57,949 nucleotides of DNA from Erysipelotrichaceae bacterium (GCA_009773735.1 WSYG01000002.1:1-57949), one strand, 5' to 3'; positions 25,141 through 33,570 are shown, counted from the first letter of the stretch. Numbers and translations are program-made. The notes: a model not told the origin generated them from the sequence alone.

Positions 25141-26045
25141 AGAAATTTCTTATATTGATTGTGCTGATTTTAAGTTTGACGGCTTGTGTTCCTGCAAAAA
25201 AAGTTCCTTTCACCTGGCTTGCTCCAAAAGGAGCCCCATCTGTTGCCTTGATCCCTATTTTAAAAGCTGATTTTGATCAAGTTGAATCCGTAGATGGGAC
25301 CGATATTTTATCAGCCGCCTTGATTCAAGGCAGTAAAGACATCATCATTGCCCCAATCAATTTGGGATCCAAATTGATTCAAGCTGGGAATGCTGATTAT
25401 AAGCTGTTGGCCGTTGTGACTTGGGGCAACCTATATATCTTAAAAGATGCTGCTGTGCCATTTTCTGAAAACATGAATCTTGCGATGTTTGGCCAAAACG
25501 CAGTTCCAGAACTTGTTTTAAATCATGTTTCAGATCAATTGGACTTTACCTATACCAAGGTTCCGTTTAACTCTGTTGCGGATGTCAAAGGTCAATTGGT
25601 TGCAAAAGTCTATTCACTAGGTCTATTGGCTGAACCTGTCGCAACGGCGACCATCGTAGCCGCTAAAGCCGCAGGCATTACAATAAGTGTTGTCGCTGAT
25701 CTACAAGAAGCCTGGAAATCAAAAACTGGCTATGATAATTATCCTCAAGCTGCGATTTTTGTGAAGAATGGACTCAGTACTGCACAACTCAAACAAATCA
25801 AAGAACGCATTACCTTGATGATCGATTATGTTTCAAGTGTCGATGCGGATAAAACAGTCGTTGAAACAGACATCACTGCTTTAACGGCAGAATTGGTTGG
25901 TGTTCCTTCAGCTGCGATCGTCAAAGCAACTTGGGCCAATCTAAATGTCGATGTTAAATACGCCAGTGATGTCAAAGACGAAATCAAAACCTTCTTAGCA
26001 TTGTTTAATATTGTCTTAGATGATGCTGATTTGATATTGAAATAG
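25137..26045 (+). CDS. ABC-type solute-binding lipoprotein (NMT1/SsuA-like)
   Basis: A 302-residue lipoprotein with signal peptide and lipobox LTAC (Cys17). The body has the pattern of type II periplasmic binding proteins of the NMT1/SsuA/TauA class (nitrate, sulfonate or pyrimidine precursors), with an IIIAPINLGSKLI segment and a ligand cleft. The ATG overlaps the thrS stop (ATGA), so translation is coupled and the gene falls under the threonine T-box. A likely permease lies at 26423 but is separated by a PQ-loop gene and a terminator; no ATPase gene is present. The ligand is unknown. Confidence 0.75.
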   Translation: MKKFLILIVLILSLTACVPAKKVPFTWLAPKGAPSVALIPILKADFDQVESVDGTDILSAALIQGSKDIIIAPINLGSKLIQAGNADYKLLAVVTWGNLYILKDAAVPFSENMNLAMFGQNAVPELVLNHVSDQLDFTYTKVPFNSVADVKGQLVAKVYSLGLLAEPVATATIVAAKAAGITISVVADLQEAWKSKTGYDNYPQAAIFVKNGLSTAQLKQIKERITLMIDYVSSVDADKTVVETDITALTAELVGVPSAAIVKATWANLNVDVKYASDVKDEIKTFLALFNIVLDDADLILK

Positions 26046-26073
26046 TGGTTACATTACGCGAAAGGGGGTTATT

Positions 26074-26343
26074 ATGGCTGAAATATTTGAGGTATTAATG
26101 GTGGTAAGTTTTGGGATATCTTGGCCAATGTCCATTATGAAATCATATAAAGCCAGGACCGCCAAAGGTAAAAGTCTGTTTTTTCTTTGTATGATTCTAT
26201 TTGGGTATGCCTGTGGAATCACTTCTAAGCTATTAAACGGAAGAATCAATTATGTTATAGCTTTCTATATTCTGAATTTCATCATGGTCAGTATTGATTT
26301 GTTCATCTTTTTTAGAAATCAAAAACTGGATCTTCAATCTTAA
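26074..26343 (+). CDS. SemiSWEET/PQ-loop membrane protein
   Basis: An 89-residue protein with three hydrophobic segments. The first helix carries a PQ-loop-like motif (SFGISWPMSIMKSYKART). Size and layout fit bacterial SemiSWEET transporters, which form dimers and move sugars or other small solutes. The substrate cannot be read. The start has a strong AAAGGGGG site 28 bases after the lipoprotein gene. A terminator follows at once, so it is likely the last gene of the T-box-controlled transcript. Confidence 0.75.
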   Translation: MAEIFEVLMVVSFGISWPMSIMKSYKARTAKGKSLFFLCMILFGYACGITSKLLNGRINYVIAFYILNFIMVSIDLFIFFRNQKLDLQS

Positions 26344-26346
26344 GTT

Positions 26347-26372
26347 ACGCTCAACCCTATTGAGCGTTTTTT
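26347..26372 (+). terminator. Intrinsic terminator after the PQ-loop gene
   Basis: ACGCTCAA, a five-base loop, TTGAGCGT and a run of six T. It ends the thrS-lipoprotein-PQ-loop transcript. Confidence 0.85.
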
Positions 26373-26409
26373 AATTTATGGCACTGTTTTAACATGGTTA
26401 AAGATAAGG

Positions 26410-26415
26410 TATAAT
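26410..26415 (+). promoter_or_regulatory. Promoter at the ABC permease gene, probably leaderless
   Basis: TATAAT with a TTTAAC-like -35 16 bases upstream. An in-frame ATG at 26414 lies inside the -10 itself. The next ATG at 26423 is seven bases after the hexamer, so it is the likely start codon. Confidence 0.5.
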
Positions 26416-26422
26416 GGATGAA

Positions 26423-27133
26423 ATGAAAAAAGTAATGATTTGGCTATTTTATGCCTTGCTTTGGGAATTATCAGCATTGTTGGTTAATAAAGCCATCATT
26501 TTGCCGTCTTTTTCATCTGTCATTATTTTGATGTCTCAACAACTTTTCACCTCTACACTTTATATTAGTTTGGGAGCCAGTTTGTTTAGGGTCATTATTG
26601 GCACAATGATCGCTTTGATTTTAGCTTTGACGCTGAGTTTATTAGCTGAATCCTTTCCAAAATTAAAACCCTGGTTTAGACCTTTAGTGTTGATCAGTAA
26701 GACCATCCCCAACATTACCTATATCTTGATCATCTTGATTTGGTTCTCACGTGAAATGACAGTCAGTATCATCACATTGTTGATTCTGTTTCCAGTTTTA
26801 TACAGTCACATCAGTCTTGCGATAGAAACAACATTACCTGAATATCGTGATCTGCATCAGCTGTTTCCAGAACGATATAGCCATCGATTAAGAGAAGTCA
26901 TATTGCCTTTGATTCGAGTTCATCTAATAGAAAGCATTCAAACGGCTGTATCCTTGGGATTTAAAGTTGGGGTCATGGCAGAACTGTTAGGTCAAGTTCA
27001 ACCTGGTCTTGGATATCAGCTTTATTTAGCGAAACTTGATTTAAATACACCAGCCTTATTTGCCTATACCGGTTGGATGATCATCACCGTGATTTTGGCT
27101 GAAAGACTTATTGGATTGTTGAGGAAAGATTGA
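26423..27133 (+). CDS. ABC transporter permease (SsuC/TauC-like)
   Basis: A protein of about 236 residues with six hydrophobic segments. The cytoplasmic loop has the EAA-type pattern (about 155-180, LFPERYSHRLREVILPLI) that contacts an ATPase. It resembles permeases of sulfonate/taurine/thiamine-precursor importers. The binding protein at 25137 is the obvious partner. No matching ATPase is encoded in this stretch, so either a distant ATPase is shared or the system is incomplete. The start at 26423 is preferred to 26414, which lies within the -10 box. The next gene overlaps the stop by one base. Confidence 0.75.
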   Translation: MKKVMIWLFYALLWELSALLVNKAIILPSFSSVIILMSQQLFTSTLYISLGASLFRVIIGTMIALILALTLSLLAESFPKLKPWFRPLVLISKTIPNITYILIILIWFSREMTVSIITLLILFPVLYSHISLAIETTLPEYRDLHQLFPERYSHRLREVILPLIRVHLIESIQTAVSLGFKVGVMAELLGQVQPGLGYQLYLAKLDLNTPALFAYTGWMIITVILAERLIGLLRKD

Positions 27134-27585
27134 TGGACCTTCAAATCTGGATTCAAGAGATGAAAGATCAAGGCGTAAGTCCTAAGCGAGCTTTGTTTAA
27201 CATAAAAGTACGTAAAGGATCTGTGTCTTCAGAAGCATTTGCTTTGGTTCAAAAAATATTTCAATTAAGTGAGACGGAACTGAAGTTGTTGCTGGGATGG
27301 TTTCCTCAACTAAAAGATAAACCTATTGCCAAACATCAATTGTTAATCTGTAAGTCATGTCAAAAAGGGGATGAATCCCTCATCAACAAGATCAGTACAC
27401 TGTTGGATACTCCAATCAATTCGATCAGTTCGGATGGATTAATTTCACTAGAATTAACGGGATGCATGGGTTTATGTGCTTTGGGACCAAATGCTGTGCT
27501 TGATCAACAAATCTATAATTCAATCAATACGAACACTGTATTTAGAAACAAACTCAAACAAATCTTGGAAGAAAGAGAGAAATAA
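27133..27585 (+). CDS. NuoE-like thioredoxin-fold [2Fe-2S] protein
   Basis: A 150-residue protein with a helical N-terminal half and a C-terminal thioredoxin-like ferredoxin domain. Cysteines lie in LLICKSCQKG and TGCMGLCALGPN, like the 24-kDa subunit of NADH dehydrogenases and bifurcating hydrogenases. The first pair is spaced CxxC rather than the usual Cx4C or longer, so cluster binding may differ. No NuoF or hydrogenase gene follows; it stands alone after an ABC permease. The function is not known. It starts by overlapping the permease stop (TGATG). A TTG three bases earlier is a less likely start. Confidence 0.65.
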   Translation: MDLQIWIQEMKDQGVSPKRALFNIKVRKGSVSSEAFALVQKIFQLSETELKLLLGWFPQLKDKPIAKHQLLICKSCQKGDESLINKISTLLDTPINSISSDGLISLELTGCMGLCALGPNAVLDQQIYNSINTNTVFRNKLKQILEEREK

Positions 27586-27587
27586 CA

Positions 27588-27932
27588 ATGGACATGAGAC
27601 AAAAGATCGCATGGAAACATGTGGTCAATCAAAAAGGCAATATATACCTAATGGATGAAGCTGAAATAACCTACATTGTCGATTTTAGTAAATTATCCAC
27701 ATCATCTAAACGACATCTAAATCAAATGCATCTTTTTCATATGATCGCCATATATGCATTCCCAATCTTTGCGGTCATGTTGACCTTGCCTTTTAAGTTG
27801 GATTCATTTACGAAATTCTTGATTATCGTAACGTCAATATCCCTGATCTTACTAATCGATTATTTGATGATGATTTATTTGGTGCTACCCAGAAATATCC
27901 GAGAAATACTAGAAGCTAAGAAACATGCATGA
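27588..27932 (+). CDS. Membrane protein of unknown function (114 aa)
   Basis: A 114-residue protein with a polar N-terminal half (about 1-45) and two hydrophobic segments (about 47-65 and 73-95). A short basic C-terminus follows. No family is recognised. It starts two bases after the NuoE-like gene with only a weak AGAGAG site, and is followed by a strong terminator. It therefore closes a three-gene transcript with the ABC permease. Confidence 0.6.
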   Translation: MDMRQKIAWKHVVNQKGNIYLMDEAEITYIVDFSKLSTSSKRHLNQMHLFHMIAIYAFPIFAVMLTLPFKLDSFTKFLIIVTSISLILLIDYLMMIYLVLPRNIREILEAKKHA

Positions 27933-27959
27933 AAAAGGTTGATATGTAATCAACCTTTT
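27933..27959. terminator. Bidirectional terminator between the membrane protein gene and proS
   Basis: Eleven-base arms AAAAGGTTGAT and ATCAACCTTTT around a five-base loop, with A-run and T-run on the two sides. It serves both convergent transcripts. Confidence 0.85.
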
Positions 27960-27962
27960 ATT

Positions 27963-29654
27963 TTACTTTAAGAAATTTTGGACAAAGGGGAGGACTTGAT
28001 CAAGATCAATGAGTTGAATTTCCTTCTCATTTCTCAATTTAACTTCAACTTTTCCTTGGTCAATGGTTTTACCAACCGTGATGCGTAAAGGGATACCAAT
28101 GAGGTCCATATCGTTGAATTTGACACCTGCACGTTCATCGCGATCATCAAGTAATACATCTATCCCTTCGCGAGAAAGGATTTTGTATAAGGTTTCTGCA
28201 CTTGAACTTTGAAGTTCAATTTTGGTGTTGATGACAACGATGGCAACACCATAAGGTGCTAAAGCTTTTGGCCAAATGATCCCATAATCATCATGATTTT
28301 GTTCGACAATGGCGGCTAAACAACGACCCGTTCCAATGCCATAAGATCCCATAACGACTGGATGTAATGTGTTATCCGCATCCAAATATTCTAGTCCCAG
28401 AGCTTTTGAATATTTATCGCCCAGTTTAAATGTGTTTCCAATCTCGATCCCATTGTTGAAATAGATTTTTCCACCACAGTTTGGACATTTATCTCCAGGT
28501 TTGATGTTTCGAATATCGGCAAATTGGGTGACTTGGAAATCGCGTCCAACATTGACGTTTTGGAAATGAACATCGGTTTTGTTGGCTCCAATTAAGAAAT
28601 TGGACATGGTTTTAATGCGATGATCCGCAATGATCTTAGTTGAAATCCCAATGGGTCCTGCATATCCAATTTTTGCGTGAGAAATTGTTTCTACTACTTC
28701 GTTATTGGCTAACTCTACAGTTTTAGCACTGAATAGTTTTTGTAGTTTTACTTCATTGATCTCATCATCGGCTCTTACCATCACTAAGACTGCTTGTTTA
28801 TCGATCATATAGATCATAGATTTGGTCATCTTATCTTCAGAGATTTGATAATTATCTACCAAATCTTTGATTTTCCCAACATTTGGCGTATATAGTTCAC
28901 TCATTTCTCTTAGATCTTCAAGAACTGGTTCATCTGTAACACAAGGACTGACTTCAATGTTGGAGGCAAATTCACAGCGATCACATAACACAAGACGATC
29001 TTCACCGATATCGGTTACCGCTTGGAATTCTTCCGATAAAAGTCCACCCATGACCCCAGTATCCGCTGTTACGATCTTATAACGGATTCCCATACGATCA
29101 AAAGAAGCTTTATAGGCATCAACCATCTTCTGATATGATATTGCGAGTCCATCAAGATCCTTATCGAAGGAATAAGCATCCTTCATGATGAATTCACGGA
29201 CTCTGATCAAACCAAAGCGTGGTCGTGGTTCATCTCTGAATTTGGTTTGGAACTGATATAAGTTAAAAGGCAGATCCTTATATGATTTGACATGATGACT
29301 GGCAGCCATGACAAACAATTCTTCATGGGTCGGACCTAAGACAAAAGGCTTTCCAAATCTATCCTTTAAAGCAAACATGGAAGATCCAATCAAGGCTCTA
29401 CGGCCTGATTGCTCATAGATCTCTTCAGGAATCAAAGAAGGCATCAAGACTTCCTGAGCACCTGCTTCATTCATCTCTTTGCGAATAATCTGTTCGATCT
29501 TCTTGAGGACTTTATAGCCTAACGGAAGATACATGTAGATTCCTGAAGAATTCTTCTTGATCATACCGCTTCTGGATAAAAGATTACCTGAAACGGAGTC
29601 TTCATCTTTAACGTTTTCACGTAAAGTAAAGAAATAGCTGCTTTTTAATTTCAT
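27963..29654 (-). CDS. proS: Prolyl-tRNA synthetase (bacterial type with editing insertion)
   Basis: A 563-residue class II synthetase of the bacterial ProS type. N-terminal motifs include SGMIKKNSSGIYMYLPLGYKVLKK. Motif 2 is FRDEPRPRFGLIRVREFIMKD. An insertion domain (about 220-390) is related to YbaK and clears mischarged Ala-tRNA-Pro. Motif 3 is GSYGIGTGRCLAA, followed by the anticodon domain. A CPNCGG segment precedes motif 3. The start has a GCGAGG site and an extended -10 promoter about 25 bases upstream. No T-box is present in its short leader. Confidence 0.97.
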   Translation of the reverse strand: MKLKSSYFFTLRENVKDEDSVSGNLLSRSGMIKKNSSGIYMYLPLGYKVLKKIEQIIRKEMNEAGAQEVLMPSLIPEEIYEQSGRRALIGSSMFALKDRFGKPFVLGPTHEELFVMAASHHVKSYKDLPFNLYQFQTKFRDEPRPRFGLIRVREFIMKDAYSFDKDLDGLAISYQKMVDAYKASFDRMGIRYKIVTADTGVMGGLLSEEFQAVTDIGEDRLVLCDRCEFASNIEVSPCVTDEPVLEDLREMSELYTPNVGKIKDLVDNYQISEDKMTKSMIYMIDKQAVLVMVRADDEINEVKLQKLFSAKTVELANNEVVETISHAKIGYAGPIGISTKIIADHRIKTMSNFLIGANKTDVHFQNVNVGRDFQVTQFADIRNIKPGDKCPNCGGKIYFNNGIEIGNTFKLGDKYSKALGLEYLDADNTLHPVVMGSYGIGTGRCLAAIVEQNHDDYGIIWPKALAPYGVAIVVINTKIELQSSSAETLYKILSREGIDVLLDDRDERAGVKFNDMDLIGIPLRITVGKTIDQGKVEVKLRNEKEIQLIDLDQVLPFVQNFLK

Positions 29655-29679
29655 AAGAAACCTCGCTGATACGTATAGA

Positions 29680-29688
29680 ATTATAGCA
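29680..29688 (-). promoter_or_regulatory. Extended -10 promoter for proS
   Basis: On the minus strand TGC-TATAAT lies 25 bases before the ATG, with a GCGAGG ribosome site between. It is back to back with the infC promoter. Confidence 0.65.
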
Positions 29689-29701
29689 TGTTAACTTTTG
29701 T

Positions 29702-29730
29702 TTGACACCCAAGTTTAATCATGTTAAACT
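29702..29730 (+). promoter_or_regulatory. Promoter for the infC-rpmI-rplT operon
   Basis: TTGACA (29702-29707), a 17-base spacer ending in TGT, then TAAACT (29725-29730). The expected start is near 29737. Confidence 0.8.
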
Positions 29731-29736
29731 AACTCT

Positions 29737-29850
29737 GCAAATAACTGTGGAAAGAAGAAGTTCCTGCTTCTCACCTGATGGCCTAAGTCATGGGTACGTG
29801 CTACAAAACTGTTTTGGTACTTTTAAGCGGGAAATTCAAGCCCGCTTTTT
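29737..29850 (+). promoter_or_regulatory. Ribosomal-protein leader (L20-type) with terminator upstream of infC
   Basis: A leader of about 115 bases before infC ends in a terminator: AAGCGGG (29825-29831), a nine-base loop, CCCGCTT (29841-29847) and a T-run. The leader contains further complementary stretches (AAGAAGTTCCTGCTTCTC). Firmicute infC-rpmI-rplT operons carry an L20-binding leader that controls premature termination. Assignment to that class rests on position and architecture, not on a covariance search. Confidence 0.75.
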
Positions 29851-29873
29851 ATTTGAAAATGGAGGACTTTTAT

Positions 29874-30401
29874 ATCACAAAACGACCTGTAAATGATGAA
29901 TTGGTGAATGAAAACATTCGCTTTAAAGAAGTGTTGGTCATCGGCCCTAATGGAGAACAATTAGGTCATCTGATGCGCCGTGAAGCTCTTGAGAAAGCGT
30001 ATGATTATGGTTTGGATCTTTTCTGTGTTGCACCGAATGCCGTTCCACCGGTCTGTAAGATCATGGACTATGGAAAATACCGCTTCGAGCAGCAGAAAAA
30101 ACTCAAAGAAGCAAAGAAGAATCAGCAAGTGACTGAAGTTAAACCTTTGCGCTTATCACCGGTCATTGACACCCACGATTTTGAAACGAAGCTCAATCAC
30201 GCCAAAGAATGGATCGCCGAAGGCTTAAAAGTCCGAATCGACATGCGTTTTAGAGGCCGTCTCATCACCCACATCGAAGTGGGCCAAAAAGTCATGGATG
30301 AATTTGCGAGACAGATGAGTGAAGTTGCGGTTATCGAAAAACCGGCGGTTATGGACAACCGTACCATGATATTGGTTCTAAGTCCGAAGAAAACAAAATA
30401 G
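29874..30401 (+). CDS. infC: Translation initiation factor IF-3, probable AUC start
   Basis: IF-3 of about 175 residues. The N-terminal domain begins at [17 protein letters not shown], with the linker near [14 protein letters not shown]. The C-terminal domain has DMRFRGR and ends LVLSPKK. It blocks subunit joining and proofreads start codons. The only Shine-Dalgarno (GGAGG, 29861-29865) lies eight bases before an in-frame ATC at 29874. The in-frame ATG at 29859 overlaps that site and has none of its own, and the ATG at 29790 is in the leader hairpin region. Non-AUG starts on infC are known and let IF-3 repress its own synthesis. Confidence 0.9.
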   Translation: MTKRPVNDELVNENIRFKEVLVIGPNGEQLGHLMRREALEKAYDYGLDLFCVAPNAVPPVCKIMDYGKYRFEQQKKLKEAKKNQQVTEVKPLRLSPVIDTHDFETKLNHAKEWIAEGLKVRIDMRFRGRLITHIEVGQKVMDEFARQMSEVAVIEKPAVMDNRTMILVLSPKKTK

Positions 30402-30412
30402 AGGAGCAGACT

Positions 30413-30607
30413 ATGCCAAAAATGAAGACTAAAAGTGCTTTGGCCAAACGTGTCAAAGTCACAGGCAGCGGTAAACTGAAACGTTCCCATGCGTATGTTT
30501 CCCACTTCGCAGCCAATAAGACCCACAAGCAGAAAAGACATTTAAGAAAATCAACCTTGGTCAGCAAAGCAGATTTCAAGCGCATCAAGCTGTTGATTCA
30601 AAGGTAA
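30413..30607 (+). CDS. rpmI: Ribosomal protein bL35
   Basis: A 64-residue basic protein with [19 protein letters not shown] at the N-terminus and [10 protein letters not shown] near the C-terminus, the standard bL35 pattern. It lies between infC and rplT and starts twelve bases after infC, with an AGAGGAG site. Confidence 0.97.
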   Translation: MPKMKTKSALAKRVKVTGSGKLKRSHAYVSHFAANKTHKQKRHLRKSTLVSKADFKRIKLLIQR

Positions 30608-30618
30608 AGGAGTAACAC

Positions 30619-30996
30619 ATGCCAAGAGTAAAAGGTGGTTATGTCACCAGAAGACGCCGTAAAGGCATATTAAAATTAGCCAAGGGCTATTTTGGAAGCA
30701 AACATACGATTTATAAGACTGCTCATGAGCAGGTCATGCATTCTCTAAAGTATGCGTACAGAGATCGTAAGAATCTTAAACGTGAAATGAGAAAACTCTG
30801 GATTGCCCGTATTAATGCGGCAGCCAGAATGAATGACATCAGTTATTCTAGATTGATGAATGCATTGAAGTTGGCCAATGTTTTGGTCAACCGTAAGATG
30901 TTGTCAGAAATGGCCATTCATGATCCTAAAGGTTTCAGCGCCTTGGTTGAAAAAGCCAAAAAAGCTGCATCAAAAGCAGAAGCAAAAGCCGATTAA
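30619..30996 (+). CDS. rplT: Ribosomal protein bL20
   Basis: A 125-residue basic protein with [23 protein letters not shown] at the start and the RNA-binding core around [20 protein letters not shown]. It is a few residues longer than usual because of an Ala/Lys-rich tail ([14 protein letters not shown]). It is an early 50S assembly protein and, in Firmicutes, the repressor acting on the operon leader. It starts eleven bases after rpmI with AAAGGAG and is followed by a terminator. Confidence 0.97.
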   Translation: MPRVKGGYVTRRRRKGILKLAKGYFGSKHTIYKTAHEQVMHSLKYAYRDRKNLKREMRKLWIARINAAARMNDISYSRLMNALKLANVLVNRKMLSEMAIHDPKGFSALVEKAKKAASKAEAKAD

Positions 30997-31023
30997 AATA
31001 GTTCCGAAAGGAACTATTTTTTT
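30997..31023. terminator. Terminator after rplT
   Basis: AATAGTTCC, a GAAA tetraloop, GGAACTATT and a T-run. The upstream A-run lets it also serve the convergent kinase gene. Confidence 0.9.
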
Positions 31024-31037
31024 ATGTAAGATTATTT

Positions 31038-31856
31038 TTAAGCATTAAGCTGGTTTAGTTTATCTTGAGCGATGTTTTGATAGATTTCTAAGTGTCTGCT
31101 TTCATACATCATAGTAGCCCAAGTACACCACAATAGATTATGGAAATCTTCATAGGCTTTTAAAGCCTCTATTTCTTGAGAAGTTAAAGGTTGATCGAAA
31201 TAGGACTTTAGGAATTCTTTGCGTTCTTCATCCGTTAGTCTATTTTCAGTAATGAAACTCATCACGTCAAAGTAAGGATCATTATCACCAGCATATTCAT
31301 AGTCGATCAAATAATCGCGGTGATGAGTAAATCCGATGTTTCCGCTGACCCAATCGTTATGACACAGGGTAGGGAAATAAGGAATTTTATGTATGGCTTC
31401 GATAATGTCTGCAGCACGAGTATCATTGATTAGTGCATTTTTGACATAACTTCTGTATTGGTGATATCGGGCAATGGGATCAAAATCATAACCAATGGTT
31501 TGTTGAAGTGCATGCAGACGTTTCATCAAGATGGCTGTTCTTTTGATTTTATCAGATCCCTGATATTCTTCAAAAGTCATAAAATCTGGTACATATTCTG
31601 TGATTTTGATGCCTGTATTTGGATCATAATAGATCGTATTCACATCCAGCTGGGCATTTTTAATCAAATCAAGTGCTTTTTCTTCATGTGGAAAATGAAC
31701 GATTTGGTGGGCATCATCTTTAGGAACACGGCAAACAAAACGTTGATCACCAACCATAATCAGGTAATTGTCGTTGGTCAAGCCTTTGTTGAGCTTTTCT
31801 TTTGTGAAAGTATCTGTCTTAAAGAATGTCTTTAAGAGTGGATTTAGATCTGTCAT
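31038..31856 (-). CDS. Choline/ethanolamine kinase-like phosphotransferase (LicA/APH fold)
   Basis: A protein of about 272 residues with the aminoglycoside-phosphotransferase fold. The nucleotide region has GLTNDNYLI and FVCRVP. The catalytic loop is LCHNDWVSGNIGF (about 168-180), with the catalytic Asp, and the metal motif is LIDYEYAGDNDPYFD (about 188-202). The DYEYAGDNDPxFD form is typical of LicA-like choline kinases rather than antibiotic kinases. It may supply phosphocholine for surface decoration or act in lipid head-group use. No licB, licC or licD gene is adjacent. Start at 31856, six bases after an extended -10; an ATG two codons earlier would lie within the untranscribed promoter region. 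Confidence 0.75.
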   Translation of the reverse strand: MTDLNPLLKTFFKTDTFTKEKLNKGLTNDNYLIMVGDQRFVCRVPKDDAHQIVHFPHEEKALDLIKNAQLDVNTIYYDPNTGIKITEYVPDFMTFEEYQGSDKIKRTAILMKRLHALQQTIGYDFDPIARYHQYRSYVKNALINDTRAADIIEAIHKIPYFPTLCHNDWVSGNIGFTHHRDYLIDYEYAGDNDPYFDVMSFITENRLTDEERKEFLKSYFDQPLTSQEIEALKAYEDFHNLLWCTWATMMYESRHLEIYQNIAQDKLNQLNA

Positions 31857-31862
31857 GACCAT

Positions 31863-31871
31863 ATCATATCA
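31863..31871 (-). promoter_or_regulatory. Extended -10 promoter, leaderless, for the choline-kinase-like gene
   Basis: On the minus strand TGA-TATGAT is followed by ATGGTC and then the ATG at 31856. The 6-base distance matches the other leaderless promoters in this window. Confidence 0.55.
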
Positions 31872-31924
31872 TACTGTCATCGCTTGTTTCAGTACACATC
31901 TTCATAGCATTAACCAAAGTCCTT

Positions 31925-31933
31925 TGATAGAAT
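31925..31933 (+). promoter_or_regulatory. Extended -10 promoter for the radical-SAM operon
   Basis: TGA-TAGAAT lies eight bases before the ATG at 31942. An AGGAG sequence sits between -10 and ATG, but transcription would be expected to start at or after it, so the leader is at most a few bases. Confidence 0.45.
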
Positions 31934-31941
31934 AGGAGCAT

Positions 31942-33570
31942 ATGAAAACAGCCTTGGTCAGTTTGAATGTCAGCTATATCCACAAGAATCTGGCCTTAAG
32001 ATGGTTGATGGTTACCAAACCACACCATCATGAAGCCATGATCTTTGAAGGCATCTGTAAGACACCCTTGAGTCTGTTGGATGATATTTTGTTATATGAA
32101 CCTGATGTGGTAGCAATTAGCATCTACATCTTCAATATCGATGCTTCAATCCGTTTAATCAAAGCCATAAAAGAAAAACGTCCAACTCTTAAGATCGTAG
32201 CAGGTGGTCCTGAAGCCACCTATCATCCTGAACCGTTATGGGAATGTGGTATAGATGGTATCTTTAAAGGTGAGACAGAACTTGTTTTTTGGGATCAACT
32301 AGAAGGGAAGACCACTCAGGGCTATCAAAGTGATCCACATGAGAAAACAGAGATTCTCAAAGTCGATCTTAAGCGATTAGAAGAATATCCTTCGCCTTAT
32401 TTCTTACCTGAAGATCAAAAGGACATGGGGCAGCGTTATTTATATGTCGAAACATCCAGAGGTTGTCCATATGGGTGTACCTATTGTATGGCATCATTGG
32501 ATCGTCAAGTTCGTTTGTTTTCTGAATCGTATTTGGAGGATTTCTTTAAACAACTCCAAAATTCAAAGGTCAAACAAGTTAAATTTCTCGATCGTACGTT
32601 CAACATTTCCAAGACTAGGGCGCTCAAAATTGCTCATCAATGTCTCGCAATGCCTGAAGTGATGTCGTTTCATGTGGAATTGGTAGGAGATACACTTGAT
32701 GAAGAGCTGATTCAGTTTTTTGTAACACAAGGTCAAGATCGTTTTAGAATGGAAATCGGGGTTCAATCATTGAATCCAAAGACACTAAAAGCTGTCTCTC
32801 GAGTTTCTAATTTACCAAAACTTTTGAATTTGATCGATCTCTTTTCGTCCCATCATCTAAAACAACATGTCGATCTGATTGCCGGTTTGCCTTTTGAAGA
32901 TCTGACTTCTTTTAAACAATCCTTTCAAGGTCTCATCAAACTAAAACCTCATGAGATCCAAGTGGGTATCCTAAAGCTTTTATATGGCTCTGAATTAAAA
33001 GAAAAAGCCCAAGAATATGGTTATACCGCATCAAAATATGCGTCTTATCAAATCACTCAGAGTCACTGGATGAGCTATAAAGACATCCGAGAAGTGGAAG
33101 CGGTAGCGTTGGCGACCGAAAAGACGTATAATACTCAAAAACTCAATCAAGAACTTGACCTTGTTTTTCAAGACGAACAACTGATCGCGTTTGACGTGAT
33201 GAGGACCATTGGAACGCTCATCAAAGATTTATCGCATCCCTATACCAATCAAGCACTCTACCATGCTGTTTATCAAGGTTTATCCCAACACATCGATCCA
33301 GTGCGTGCTCGGAAGTTGATCAATCATGCGTACTATAAAAACAGTACTTTATGTCCTCCAGCTTTGTTCCCATATTCCTTTGATAAAATGCGAATCAATA
33401 AGATCAAAGAAAACCTAAACTTAGGCCATGAGGTAAAGCATCTCATCTTGATCGATCGCATCGATGGATTACAGGGACATACCTGCTTTATTTATGGAAG
33501 TAAAGGAACGTTAAAATCAGTTGTGTTATTGGATGAATCAGATCACGCTGATCAAAAAGGATTATCATGA
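31942..33570 (+). CDS. B12-binding-domain radical SAM protein (DUF4080 type)
   Basis: A 542-residue enzyme. The N-terminal domain (about 1-135) has the cobalamin-binding-like fold. The radical SAM core has the cluster motif TSRGCPYGCTYCMAS (about 172-186, CxxxCxxC) and the GVQSLNPKTLKAVSR segment. A C-terminal domain of the DUF4080 kind follows. Such enzymes methylate or rearrange unreactive carbons; the substrate is unknown. It heads a run of five genes with four-base overlaps that includes rdgB and trmL. Confidence 0.85.
   Translation: MKTALVSLNVSYIHKNLALRWLMVTKPHHHEAMIFEGICKTPLSLLDDILLYEPDVVAISIYIFNIDASIRLIKAIKEKRPTLKIVAGGPEATYHPEPLWECGIDGIFKGETELVFWDQLEGKTTQGYQSDPHEKTEILKVDLKRLEEYPSPYFLPEDQKDMGQRYLYVETSRGCPYGCTYCMASLDRQVRLFSESYLEDFFKQLQNSKVKQVKFLDRTFNISKTRALKIAHQCLAMPEVMSFHVELVGDTLDEELIQFFVTQGQDRFRMEIGVQSLNPKTLKAVSRVSNLPKLLNLIDLFSSHHLKQHVDLIAGLPFEDLTSFKQSFQGLIKLKPHEIQVGILKLLYGSELKEKAQEYGYTASKYASYQITQSHWMSYKDIREVEAVALATEKTYNTQKLNQELDLVFQDEQLIAFDVMRTIGTLIKDLSHPYTNQALYHAVYQGLSQHIDPVRARKLINHAYYKNSTLCPPALFPYSFDKMRINKIKENLNLGHEVKHLILIDRIDGLQGHTCFIYGSKGTLKSVVLLDESDHADQKGLS

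Noticed and set aside
29790-29858. Upstream in-frame ATG extending infC by 28 codons
   Set aside because: It lies inside the structured leader and its terminator and has no ribosome site. The known IF-3 N-terminus aligns from the ATC at 29874.
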